From NCBI RefSeq assembly GCF_030345695.1, contig NZ_JAUASV010000002.1, positions 124,001-188,000 of the forward strand: a stretch of DNA of 64,000 nt. Direction: 5' to 3'. The position numbers and the translations under genes were made by a program. The notes under the pieces were generated by a model. It saw only the letters and a list, made by a program, of their open reading frames with translations. It had not been told where the DNA came from and did not search any database. This stretch comes from Galbitalea sp. SE-J8 (GTDB lineage: Bacteria; Actinomycetota; Actinomycetes; Actinomycetales; Microbacteriaceae). This document shows, one piece after another, positions 37,434 to 45,141 of the stretch; the first letter of the stretch is position 1; each line of letters begins with the position of its first letter.

Positions 37434-38711
37434 ATGGTCGCGATCTTCCTCGTCGTCGCGGTGCTGCTCATCGCGGTCGGCGGGCTGCTCGCGGCGGCGG
37501 ATGCGGCGCTGACGGTCTCGAGCCGCATCGACCTCGTCGAGCTCGCGGCGACGGCCCGGTCGCGCCGGTCGATCCTCGCGATCGCCGCGGACATCGGCAC
37601 CCACCTCAACGCCGTCAACTTCATGCGCGTCGTGTCGGAGACGACCGCGGCCGTGCTCGTGACGCTCGCGTTCGCATCCGTGTTCCCGGACGCGTGGTGG
37701 TGGTCGCTGCTCGTGTCCGCGCTCATCATGATCGGCGCGTCGTTCGTGCTCGTCGGCTCGAGCCCGCGCAGCGTCGGACGGGCGCACGCGCGCGGCGTGC
37801 TCGCGTTCGCGGCGCCCGTGATCCACGGCGGACGCGTCGTGCTCGGCCCGCTCGCGAACGCGCTCGTCGCCCTCGGCGACCGCGTCACGCCGGGCACGAA
37901 CCGCACCGCGACGTTCTCCAGCGAGGAGCAGCTGCTGTCGATGGTCGACGAGGCGACCGAGCTCGACGTGCTCGAGGAGGACGACCGCGAGCTCATCCAC
38001 TCGATCTTCGAGTTCAACGACACGGTCGTGCGCGCCGTCATGGTGCCGCGGCCGGACATGATCGTCGTCGAGCAGGACGCGACCGTCGGCGACGCGCTCG
38101 ACCTGCTGCTCGAGCGCGGCGTGTCGCGCGCGCCCGTCGTCGGCGACGACCTCGACACCGTGCACGGCATCGCCTACCTCAAGGACCTCATTCGCCGCGA
38201 TCCCGCGGGACGCGTCGTCGCGGTCGTGCGCCCGGCGCTGTTCGCGCCGGAGTCGCAGAAGGCCGACGACCTGCTGCGCATCATGCAGCGCGACGCGAAC
38301 CACCTCGCGATGGTCGTCGACGAGTACGGCGCGATCGCCGGCCTCGTCACCATGGAGGACCTCATCGAGGAGCTCGTCGGCGACATCAGCGACGAGTACG
38401 ACCGGGAGGTCGTCGAGCAGGAGGAGGTCGAGCCCGGCGTCTTCCGGGTGAGCGCCCGGCTGCCCGTCGACGAGCTCGGCGACCTGTTCGACCTCGAGCT
38501 CGACGACGACGACGTCGACAGCGTCGGGGGACTGCTCTCGAAGGCCCTCGGGCGCCTGCCCGCGCGCGGGGACGAGGCGACCGCATCCGGTCTCGTGCTG
38601 CGCGCGGAGCGGATCGAACGCCGCCGGGTCGTCTCGGTGATCGTCCACCGCGGGCCCGAGCTGACGGATGCCGAGGCCGCGTTCGCGGCAGAACGCGAGG
38701 AGACCGCATGA
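37434..38711 (+). CDS. CNNM/CorC-family hemolysin-like protein
   Basis: A 425-aa membrane protein: DUF21/CNNM membrane domain (residues 1-180), a CBS pair (VMVPRPDMIVVEQDATVGDALDLLLERGVSRAPVVGD and MVVDEYGAIAGLVTMEDLIEELVG) and a C-terminal CorC/HlyC domain. Family members are associated with magnesium or cobalt homeostasis; ion specificity is not readable. The stop overlaps the era start (ATGA). Confidence 0.9.
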   Translation: MVAIFLVVAVLLIAVGGLLAAADAALTVSSRIDLVELAATARSRRSILAIAADIGTHLNAVNFMRVVSETTAAVLVTLAFASVFPDAWWWSLLVSALIMIGASFVLVGSSPRSVGRAHARGVLAFAAPVIHGGRVVLGPLANALVALGDRVTPGTNRTATFSSEEQLLSMVDEATELDVLEEDDRELIHSIFEFNDTVVRAVMVPRPDMIVVEQDATVGDALDLLLERGVSRAPVVGDDLDTVHGIAYLKDLIRRDPAGRVVAVVRPALFAPESQKADDLLRIMQRDANHLAMVVDEYGAIAGLVTMEDLIEELVGDISDEYDREVVEQEEVEPGVFRVSARLPVDELGDLFDLELDDDDVDSVGGLLSKALGRLPARGDEATASGLVLRAERIERRRVVSVIVHRGPELTDAEAAFAAEREETA

Positions 38712-39613
38712 CCGACACCGCATCCGTTCCCGACTTCCGGGCCGGGTTCGCGACATTCGTGGGGCGCCCGAATGTCGGCAAGTCGACGCTCACGAACGCG
38801 CTCGTCGGCGAGAAGGTCGCGATCACGAGCTCGAAGCCCCAGACGACGCGCCGTGCCATCCGGGGCATCGTGCACCGGCCCTCCGGCCAGCTCGTGATCG
38901 TGGACACGCCCGGCATGCACCGGCCGCGCACCCTGCTCGGCGAGCGGCTCAACCAGGTCGTGCAGGACACCCTCGCCGAGGTCGACGTGATCGGGTTCTG
39001 CGTGCCGGCCGACGAGAAGCTCGGGCCAGGGGACCGGTTCATCAACGAGCAGCTCGACGCCTACCCGCGGGCGCGCAAGGTCGCGATCGTGACGAAGGTC
39101 GATGCGGCCGGCAGGGCGCGCGTCGCCGAGCAGCTGCTCGCGGTGAGCGCACTGCGCGACTGGGACGACATCGTGCCGATCTCGTCCGTCGAGGGCGTGC
39201 AGCTCGAGACGCTCGTCGAGCAGCTCATCGCCCTGCTCCCGGTCTCGCCCGCGCTCTACCCGGCCGAGACCGTCACCGAGGAGACGCTCGAGGCGCGCAT
39301 CGGCGAGCTCGTGCGCGAGGCCGCGCTCGAGGGCGTGCAGGACGAGTTGCCGCACTCGATCGCGGTGACCGTGGACGACCTCGACCTCTCCGACGAGACG
39401 CTCGCGCGGGTGTACGTGAACCTGTTCGTCGAGCGTGACAGCCAGAAGGGCATCATCATCGGCAAGGGCGGCTCGCGCCTGCGCGACGTCGGTGCCGCGG
39501 CCCGCGCCGAGATCGAGAAGCTCATCGGACACCGGGTCTACCTCGACGTGCGCGTGAAGATCGCCAAGGACTGGCAGCGCGACGCGAAGCAGCTCGGCCG
39601 CCTGGGCTTCTGA
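38708..39613 (+). CDS. era: GTPase Era
   Basis: Ribosome-assembly GTPase (301 aa) binding 16S rRNA. G1 GRPNVGKST, G2 around TTRRAIRGI, G3 DTPGMHRPR, G4 TKVD, and a C-terminal KH domain (GIIIGKGGSRLRDVG ... YLDVRVKIAKDWQRD). It overlaps the CNNM gene by 4 bp and ends the hrcA-era run. A trinucleotide repeat starts 2 bp after the stop. Confidence 0.96.
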   Translation: MTDTASVPDFRAGFATFVGRPNVGKSTLTNALVGEKVAITSSKPQTTRRAIRGIVHRPSGQLVIVDTPGMHRPRTLLGERLNQVVQDTLAEVDVIGFCVPADEKLGPGDRFINEQLDAYPRARKVAIVTKVDAAGRARVAEQLLAVSALRDWDDIVPISSVEGVQLETLVEQLIALLPVSPALYPAETVTEETLEARIGELVREAALEGVQDELPHSIAVTVDDLDLSDETLARVYVNLFVERDSQKGIIIGKGGSRLRDVGAAARAEIEKLIGHRVYLDVRVKIAKDWQRDAKQLGRLGF

Positions 39614-39615
39614 CC

Positions 39616-39786
39616 GCTCCTGCTGCTGCTCCTGCTCCTGCTGCTCCTCCTGCTTCTGACTGCTCCTCCTGCTGCTGCTGCTGCTCCTGCTGCTGCTCCT
39701 GCTCCTGCTGCTCCTCCTGCTTCTGACTGCTCCTCCTGCTGCTGCTGCTGCTGCTGCTGCTCCTGCTGCTGCTCCTGCTGCTCCTC
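39616..39786. repeat. CTG/CTC trinucleotide repeat array after era
   Basis: About 170 bp made almost only of CTG and CTC triplets, starting just past the era stop. A longer pattern with period 67 bp is visible through the landmark CTTCTGACTGCTCC (39653 and 39720). On the minus strand it would encode Gln/Glu runs, but no gene frame supports that. Confidence 0.9.
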
Positions 39787-39831
39787 GCCCCAGCCCCCGG
39801 CGCCCCAGCCCCCGGCGAGCGGCGTCCCTTC

Positions 39832-39911
39832 GGAAATTCAGGAGTTGCGTCGTGCACCGGCCCGGCCGGTCGGCGTGTCGCGCGGCCGGGCGTCGTAACT
39901 CCTGAGTTTCC
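39832..39911. repeat. 80-bp element family, locus 6 (80 bp)
   Basis: Left arm GGAAATTCAGGAGTTG at 39832 and right arm AACTCCTGAGTTTCC ending at 39911, followed by CGAACC. The arms differ by one C/T, giving one mismatch. Downstream (39917-39965) a 24-bp CTCCGGCGCGCGCACCGGCT-type unit is repeated in tandem. The whole era-to-kinase gap (39614-40054) otherwise holds nothing recognisable. Confidence 0.9.
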
Positions 39912-40041
39912 GAACCTCCGGCGCGCGCACCGGCTCTCCGGCGCGCGCACCGGCTCTCCGGCGTGTACATCGAGGGGATGATTTCCGCGCCGAGCGGACG
40001 ATCGACCATCGCCGAGCACCCGGCGGCCGCCCGCGACCGCC

Positions 40042-40047
40042 TACCGT
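40042..40047 (+). promoter_or_regulatory. -10 box TACCGT for the two-component operon
   Basis: TACCGT lies 7 nt before ATG 40055, consistent with a leaderless transcript. Confidence 0.45.
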
Positions 40048-40054
40048 GGCAGGC

Positions 40055-41686
40055 ATGATCCGCCGACTGACGCCCGTGCAGCTCGCGGTCGATCTGTCGC
40101 TCGCCGCGCTCTGCGTGCTCGCGCGCTTCACGTTCTCGGTCGGCGAGGCGGGCACGCTCGTCGCGATCGTGCTCATGGCGGCCGCCCTCGGCATCCGTCG
40201 GCTCTCGCCCGCGATCGCGCTCGGCCTGGTCTGGGTCGGCGCCCTCCTGCAGGTGGTGCTGAACCTGCCGCCGGACCTCTCGAACGCGGCGATCCCCGCC
40301 GTGCTGTTCACGACGGCACGCTACGGCGACCGGCTGCTGCGCTGGCTCGGTCTCGCCTCGGCGATCGCGGGCGCGGTGCTCGCGTCGCTGTCGGTCACGC
40401 TCGGCAACATCCTGTTCCTCGACGGCTCGCTCGTCGCCGAGCTGCCGCGCGCAGCGTTCACGTTCGTCGTCGGGTTCGTCGTGGCGGCGACGGTGTTCGT
40501 GCTCAGCTGGACCTTCGGCCTGCTCTGGCGCACCTGGGCCCTCGCCCGCGAGAGCCGCGCCGCGCAGCAGGCCGCGGTGCTGCAGCGGGAACGGGCCGAG
40601 CGCGAGGTGGGCGTCGAGCAGGAGCGCGTGGCCCTCGCGCGCGACATGCACGACGTCGTCGCGCACTCGCTCGCCGTCGTCATCGCGCAGGCCGACGGCG
40701 CGCGGTACGCGATGCGCGCCGATCCGAACGCCGCGGATGCCGCGCTCACCACGATCTCGGCCACCGCGCGGGACGCGCTCGCCGACGTGCGCGTGCTGCT
40801 CGCGCAGCTGCGGCACAGCCAGGCGGCGGGCCCGCAGCCGATGCTCGCCGACCTCGACCGGCTCATCGGGCAGTTGCGGCAGGCCGGTCTCGACATCCGG
40901 CACGAGGTGGTCGGCGAGCCGCTCGCCGTCGGCACCGGGACGCAGCTCGCCGTGTACCGCATCGTGCAGGAGTCGCTCACCAACGCCCTCCGCCACGGGG
41001 ACGCCGCGAAGCCCGTGCTCGTGCGCCTCACCTGGACCGGCGGCAGCGTCGTGGTCGCCGTCGAGAGCGCGCTGCGAACGGATGCCGTCCCCGGCCCGGG
41101 CGAGGCGGTCCCGTTCGGCGCGGGGCGGTCGAGCGCCGGCCTCGCGCCCGCGGCCGCGCCCGCCGGGCGCGCGCCTGCGGCGCCCGCGGGCTCCGCGCCC
41201 GCGGCGCAGGCCGGCCGCGCGCCCGCGGCGCACGTCGGCTCCGCGCACGCCGGCCACGGCATCGACGGTATGCGCGAGCGGGCACAGCTCGTCGGCGGCG
41301 TGCTCACGGCCGGTCCGCATGATGGACGGTTCCTGGTGAGCGCGACGCTGCCGGCGGCGGCGCCCGTCCCGCCGCTCCCTCCGGGAGCTGCCCCGGGGCC
41401 CGCCTCAGGAGCCGGCCTGCGAGCCGCGCCCGGGCCTGCTTCGGGGGCCGTCCCCGGAGCCGCCTCGGGAGCCGCCTCGGGAGCCGCCCCGAGAGCCGCG
41501 GCGGGGCCTGTCCCGGGAGCCGCCCCGCCAGCCGCCCCGGGAGCCGCGTCGGTGCCCGTCCCGGGAAGCGCCCCTCTATCCGACCCGGGAGTCGCCCCGG
41601 GAGCCGCCCCGACAGCCGCGTCGAGGCTCGCGCCGGGAGCCGCGTCGAGGCCCGCGTCGAGGCCCGCCCCCGGAGCAGCGTCGTGA
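40055..41686 (+). CDS. Two-component sensor histidine kinase (NarL-partner type)
   Basis: A 543-aa membrane kinase of the HisKA_3 class. Residues 10-165 form the membrane sensor. The dimerisation box ALARDMHDVVAHSLAVV carries the phospho-acceptor histidine (about residue 199); the ATPase domain has the N-box SLTNALRHG and GHGIDGMRERAQLVGG. A ~45-residue Ala/Pro/Gly repeat is inserted before that last glycine box, in the ATP-lid region. After the domain, ~110 residues are a Pro/Gly/Ala repeat tail. The stop overlaps the response-regulator start by 4 bp. Confidence 0.9.
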   Translation: MIRRLTPVQLAVDLSLAALCVLARFTFSVGEAGTLVAIVLMAAALGIRRLSPAIALGLVWVGALLQVVLNLPPDLSNAAIPAVLFTTARYGDRLLRWLGLASAIAGAVLASLSVTLGNILFLDGSLVAELPRAAFTFVVGFVVAATVFVLSWTFGLLWRTWALARESRAAQQAAVLQRERAEREVGVEQERVALARDMHDVVAHSLAVVIAQADGARYAMRADPNAADAALTTISATARDALADVRVLLAQLRHSQAAGPQPMLADLDRLIGQLRQAGLDIRHEVVGEPLAVGTGTQLAVYRIVQESLTNALRHGDAAKPVLVRLTWTGGSVVVAVESALRTDAVPGPGEAVPFGAGRSSAGLAPAAAPAGRAPAAPAGSAPAAQAGRAPAAHVGSAHAGHGIDGMRERAQLVGGVLTAGPHDGRFLVSATLPAAAPVPPLPPGAAPGPASGAGLRAAPGPASGAVPGAASGAASGAAPRAAAGPVPGAAPPAAPGAASVPVPGSAPLSDPGVAPGAAPTAASRLAPGAASRPASRPAPGAAS

Positions 41687-42345
41687 CCCGTTCGATCCGC
41701 GTCGCGCTCGTCGACGACCAGGCGCTGTTCCGGGCCGGCATCCGCATGCTCGTCGGCTCGCAGCCGGACCTCGAGTTCGTCGGCGAGGCCGGCGACGGGC
41801 GGGCAGGCGTCGACATGATCGTGGCGACGCGTCCGGATGTCGTGCTCATGGACATCCGCATGCCCGTCCTGGACGGCATCGAGTCGACGGCCCGCGTCCT
41901 CGCGCCCGACGGGCCGGTCGCCCGCCCGCCGCGGGTCATCGTGCTCACGACGTTCGACCTCGACGAGGCGGCGGCGCGGGCGATCCGCGCGGGCGCGAGC
42001 GGATTCGTGCTCAAGGACGCCGACCCCGAGTTCCTGCTCGCAGCGATCCGCACCGTGCACGCCGGCACGTCGGTGATCGCCGCCGCGCAGACGCGCGAGC
42101 TGTTCGCGCATTTCGGCGAGCCGCAGCGCCCCGACGCACCGACGGCGTTCGCGGAGCTGACGGCCCGCGAGCGCGAGATCTTCCTGCTCGCGGCGCGGGG
42201 CCTGTCGAACGCCGAGATCGCGGCGCGCGAGTTCGTGAGCGAGGCGACCGTGAAGACGCACATCTCGCGCGTGCTCGGCAAGCTCCGCGTGCGCGACCGC
42301 GTGCAGCTCGTCGTCTACGCGTACGAGCACGCGCTGCTCGACTGA
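41683..42345 (+). CDS. Response regulator, NarL/FixJ family
   Basis: A 220-aa DNA-binding regulator: receiver domain with phospho-acceptor Asp in DVVLMDIRMPVLDG (about residue 54) and a C-terminal LuxR helix-turn-helix (LTAREREIFLLAARGLSNAEIA ... ATVKTHISRVLGKL). Coupled to the kinase by GTGA. It probably controls the ABC transporter genes that follow across a repeat element (inference from order). Confidence 0.94.
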   Translation: MTRSIRVALVDDQALFRAGIRMLVGSQPDLEFVGEAGDGRAGVDMIVATRPDVVLMDIRMPVLDGIESTARVLAPDGPVARPPRVIVLTTFDLDEAAARAIRAGASGFVLKDADPEFLLAAIRTVHAGTSVIAAAQTRELFAHFGEPQRPDAPTAFAELTAREREIFLLAARGLSNAEIAAREFVSEATVKTHISRVLGKLRVRDRVQLVVYAYEHALLD

Positions 42346-42379
42346 CCGCGCCGGGCCGGCCTCTGTTCTCCGGTCGTGT

Positions 42380-42459
42380 GGAAATTCAGGAGTTGCGTCG
42401 CCGCCGAGCGGAGTGCGCCCCGGATCCCGGCCGTGCCGCGCCCCAACTCCTGAATTTCC
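42380..42459. repeat. 80-bp element family, locus 7 (80 bp)
   Basis: Left arm GGAAATTCAGGAGTTG at 42380-42395 and right arm CAACTCCTGAATTTCC at 42444-42459: perfect 16-bp arms. Flanks are GTGT on the left and CGCAC on the right. It lies between the response regulator and the ABC ATPase. Confidence 0.95.
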
Positions 42460-42541
42460 GCACGCGCCGCGGGCGCGGGGTCATCCTCGCGACGGACGCG
42501 GACCATCCCTCCGCCCGATCCGTCGCACCCAGCGCGTTCCC

Positions 42542-42547
42542 TAGCGT
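42542..42547 (+). promoter_or_regulatory. -10 box TAGCGT for the MacB-like ABC operon
   Basis: TAGCGT lies 6 nt before ATG 42554, consistent with a leaderless transcript separate from the two-component genes. Confidence 0.45.
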
Positions 42548-42553
42548 CGCAGC

Positions 42554-43315
42554 ATGGACATCACGACATCCGACCTCGGCCTCGTCGCCCGGGTCGCGCA
42601 CCTCGGCAAGGCGTACGGCACCGGCCCGAACGCCGTGACCGCTCTCGACGACGTCACCATCGGCATCCGTCGCGGGGAGTTCACCGCGATCATGGGGCCG
42701 AGCGGCTCAGGCAAGTCGACGCTCATGCACATCCTCGCCGGCCTGGACACCGCGACGAGCGGCCAGGCCTGGCTCGGCGACACGGAGATCACCCGGCTCG
42801 ACGACACGCGGCTCACCGAGCTGCGCCGCCGGCGCGTCGGCTTCGTGTTCCAGGCGTTCAACCTCGTGCCGACGCTCGACGTGCTCGCCAACATCGAGCT
42901 GCCGTTCGAGATCGACGGACGCCGGCCCACGACGGATGAGCGGGCTCGCATCGACGGCCTCGTCGCGCGGCTCGGGCTGACCGATCGACTCGCGCATCGA
43001 CCGCACGAGCTGTCCGGCGGCCAGCAGCAGCGGGTCGCGATCGCGCGCGCCCTCGCGACGCGCCCCGACCTCGTCGTCGCCGACGAGCCCACCGGCAACC
43101 TCGATTCGCGGACGGGTCGGGAGGTGCTCGCGCTGCTGCGGGGCGCCGCGAGCGACTTCGGGCAGAGCATCGCCATGGTCACGCACGACCCGATCGCGGC
43201 GAGCTACGCCGACCGCATCCTGTTCCTCGCCGACGGACGGGTCGTCGACGACCGCGGCCCGTCGACGCCAGAGCAGGTCTCCGCGCTCATGCTCGGCATG
43301 GAGGTGGCGTCGTGA
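42554..43315 (+). CDS. ABC transporter ATPase (MacB/LolD type)
   Basis: A 253-aa ATPase of the MacB/FtsE-related family, which drives mechanotransmission or export through FtsX-like permeases. Walker A GPSGSGKST, Q-loop VFQAFNLVPTL, signature LSGGQQQR and Walker B VVADEPTGNLDS. It overlaps the permease gene by 4 bp. Two-component plus MacB-type modules often respond to cell-envelope antimicrobials; that role is inferred here. Confidence 0.93.
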   Translation: MDITTSDLGLVARVAHLGKAYGTGPNAVTALDDVTIGIRRGEFTAIMGPSGSGKSTLMHILAGLDTATSGQAWLGDTEITRLDDTRLTELRRRRVGFVFQAFNLVPTLDVLANIELPFEIDGRRPTTDERARIDGLVARLGLTDRLAHRPHELSGGQQQRVAIARALATRPDLVVADEPTGNLDSRTGREVLALLRGAASDFGQSIAMVTHDPIAASYADRILFLADGRVVDDRGPSTPEQVSALMLGMEVAS

Positions 43316-44697
43316 GGGGTCACGCGGCGAGCGTGCTCGTGGCGGTCGTCAGCAGCGCATTCGGGGTGAGCCTGCTCGCGGTCACCGGGGTGCTCAGTCA
43401 GATGATCAGTGCCGACCCGATGGCTTCGGCGAGCCCGACCGTGCGCGCGGTGCTGACCTTCATCGCGCTGGTGTTCCTCGCGATAGCGCTCTACGTCGCG
43501 GCGCTCGTGACGGCGAACACCTTCGCGACCGTGGTCGCGGGCCGCTCGCGCACGATCGCGCTGTACCGCCTCATCGGCTCGAGCGCGAGGGCGCAGCGAC
43601 GGTCCGTCGCGCGTGAGGGTCTGCTCGTCGGGATCGTCGGATCGCTCGTGGGCGCGGCCGTCGGCGTGCTCGCCGCGATGGCGCTCGTCGCCGCGGGCGT
43701 CGCGTTCCTCGGCCTGCCCGACCTCGGCTACCGCTTCGTCGAACCGGTGACGGCGCTGCCGATCGTGGCCGTGGTCGCGACGACGTGGGCGGCATCCTGG
43801 GTCGGGTCGCGGCGCGTGCTGCGCGTCTCGCCGATGGAGGCGACGGGCGCCGCGCAGGAGCGCGGCCTCGACGAGACGACGCGCCGACTCGGCCGCAACG
43901 TGGCGGGGCTCGTGCTGTTCCTCGCCGGGGACGCGGTGCTCGTGTTCGGGATGCTCGTCGGGCTCGTCTCCCCCGCGGGCGTGCTCATCGGGGTGGTGGG
44001 CGGCATCCTGTCGTTCAGCGGCGTCGTCGCCGCGGCGGGCGCGATCATGCCCCGTGCGCTGCGCGTCGTCGGTCGTCTGTTCGGGCGGGGCGCGACCGCG
44101 CGGCTCGCGGCGGAGAACGCCGTGCGCTACCCGGAGCGCAGCACCCGCACGACGATCGGCCTCGTCATCGGCGTGACCCTCGTGACGACGTTCTCGGTCA
44201 CGATCGAGAGCTTCCGCGCGCTCGTGCACGCTGCCAACGCTGCCCAGCCGCGCACCTACGAGGGCGTCGATCCGACGCTCGACACCATCTCGGTCGTCTT
44301 CGAGGTGCTCATCGGTTTCAGTGCGCTGCTCGCCGCGATCGGCATGGTGAACAACCTCTCGCTCACCGTGCTGCAGCGCACCCGTGAGCTCGGGCTGCTG
44401 CGCGCGCTCGGCTTCAGTGTGGCCCAGGTACGACGGATGGTCGTCGCCGAGAGCGCGCAGCTCACGATCGCCTCGGTCGTGCTCGGTCTGCTGCTCGGCA
44501 CGTTCTACGGCTGGGTCGGAGCGCAGTCGTTGCTCGGCAGCATCTCGGGCTCGCCCGGCATCGTGGCCCCGGCCGTGCCGCTCGTCGCGGTCGGAGTCAT
44601 CGTCGCGCTCGGCGCGGTGCTCAGCCTCGCAGCCTCGGTCGCCCCGGCCCGCCGCGCGACCCGGGTCGCCCCGGTGCGCGCCCTCGCCGTCGACTGA
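43312..44697 (+). CDS. FtsX/MacB-like ABC permease
   Basis: A 461-aa permease with FtsX-type architecture: N-terminal helix (VAVVSSAFGVSLLAVTGVL) with only a short external segment, helices around residues 45-175, a second FtsX domain at 300-455 (VLQRTRELGLLRALGFSVAQVRRMV). The large external MacB domain is absent. Partner of the preceding ATPase. Followed by a gap with two repeat elements. Confidence 0.9.
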   Translation: MRGHAASVLVAVVSSAFGVSLLAVTGVLSQMISADPMASASPTVRAVLTFIALVFLAIALYVAALVTANTFATVVAGRSRTIALYRLIGSSARAQRRSVAREGLLVGIVGSLVGAAVGVLAAMALVAAGVAFLGLPDLGYRFVEPVTALPIVAVVATTWAASWVGSRRVLRVSPMEATGAAQERGLDETTRRLGRNVAGLVLFLAGDAVLVFGMLVGLVSPAGVLIGVVGGILSFSGVVAAAGAIMPRALRVVGRLFGRGATARLAAENAVRYPERSTRTTIGLVIGVTLVTTFSVTIESFRALVHAANAAQPRTYEGVDPTLDTISVVFEVLIGFSALLAAIGMVNNLSLTVLQRTRELGLLRALGFSVAQVRRMVVAESAQLTIASVVLGLLLGTFYGWVGAQSLLGSISGSPGIVAPAVPLVAVGVIVALGAVLSLAASVAPARRATRVAPVRALAVD

Positions 44698-45141
44698 CCG
44701 GCCCGCCCGTTCGGGTGCCCCGCCCGTTCGGAAACTCAGGAGTTGCGCGCCGCCGCGCGGCGACTGCCCCGCGGCTAGGCGCCCCGGGATGCGTAACTCC
44801 TGAATTTCCGAACCCCCGCGGCACCCGGAGGCCGGCCGTGCTCGGTACGGCCCGCCTCGCCGCCCGACCCTCCCGCAGGCCCGCCCCGCCGGGACGCCCC
44901 GCCGGGCCGCGCGACCTGCCGCGCAGGCCCGTCCCGCCCGGACGGGCCGCCGGGCCATGCGACCCGCCCCGCAGATTCGGATGCCCCGCCCGTTCGGGTG
45001 CCGCGCCCGCAGGTTCGGATGACGCGCTGGTTCGGAAACTCAGGAGTTACGCGCCGCGGAGCGGCCGCTCCCGCGCAGCCGAGTGCCGCGGGATGCGCAA
45101 CTCCTGAATTTCCGAACCCCCGCGCTCCATAGAGTGGGGGC
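44698..45141. repeat. Gene-free region with element loci 8 (44730-44809) and 9 (45034-45113)
   Basis: Two complete 80-bp elements in the same gap. Locus 8: left arm GGAAACTCAGGAGTTG at 44730, right arm ending 44809. Locus 9: left arm GGAAACTCAGGAGTTA at 45034, right arm ending 45113. Both have TTCGG before the left arm and CCGAACCCCCGCG after the right arm. The 224 bp between them is GC-only degenerate repeat (GCCCCGCCGGGACG-like). Confidence 0.9.
45130..45135 (+). promoter_or_regulatory. -10 box TAGAGT for the SARP-like regulator
   Basis: TAGAGT is 6 nt before GTG 45142, directly after element locus 9, giving a leaderless transcript. Confidence 0.45.

Noticed and set aside
39616-39786. Gln/Glu-rich protein on the minus strand
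   Set aside because: The frame depends on the triplet array alone, has no conserved sequence on either side and would be antisense to era.
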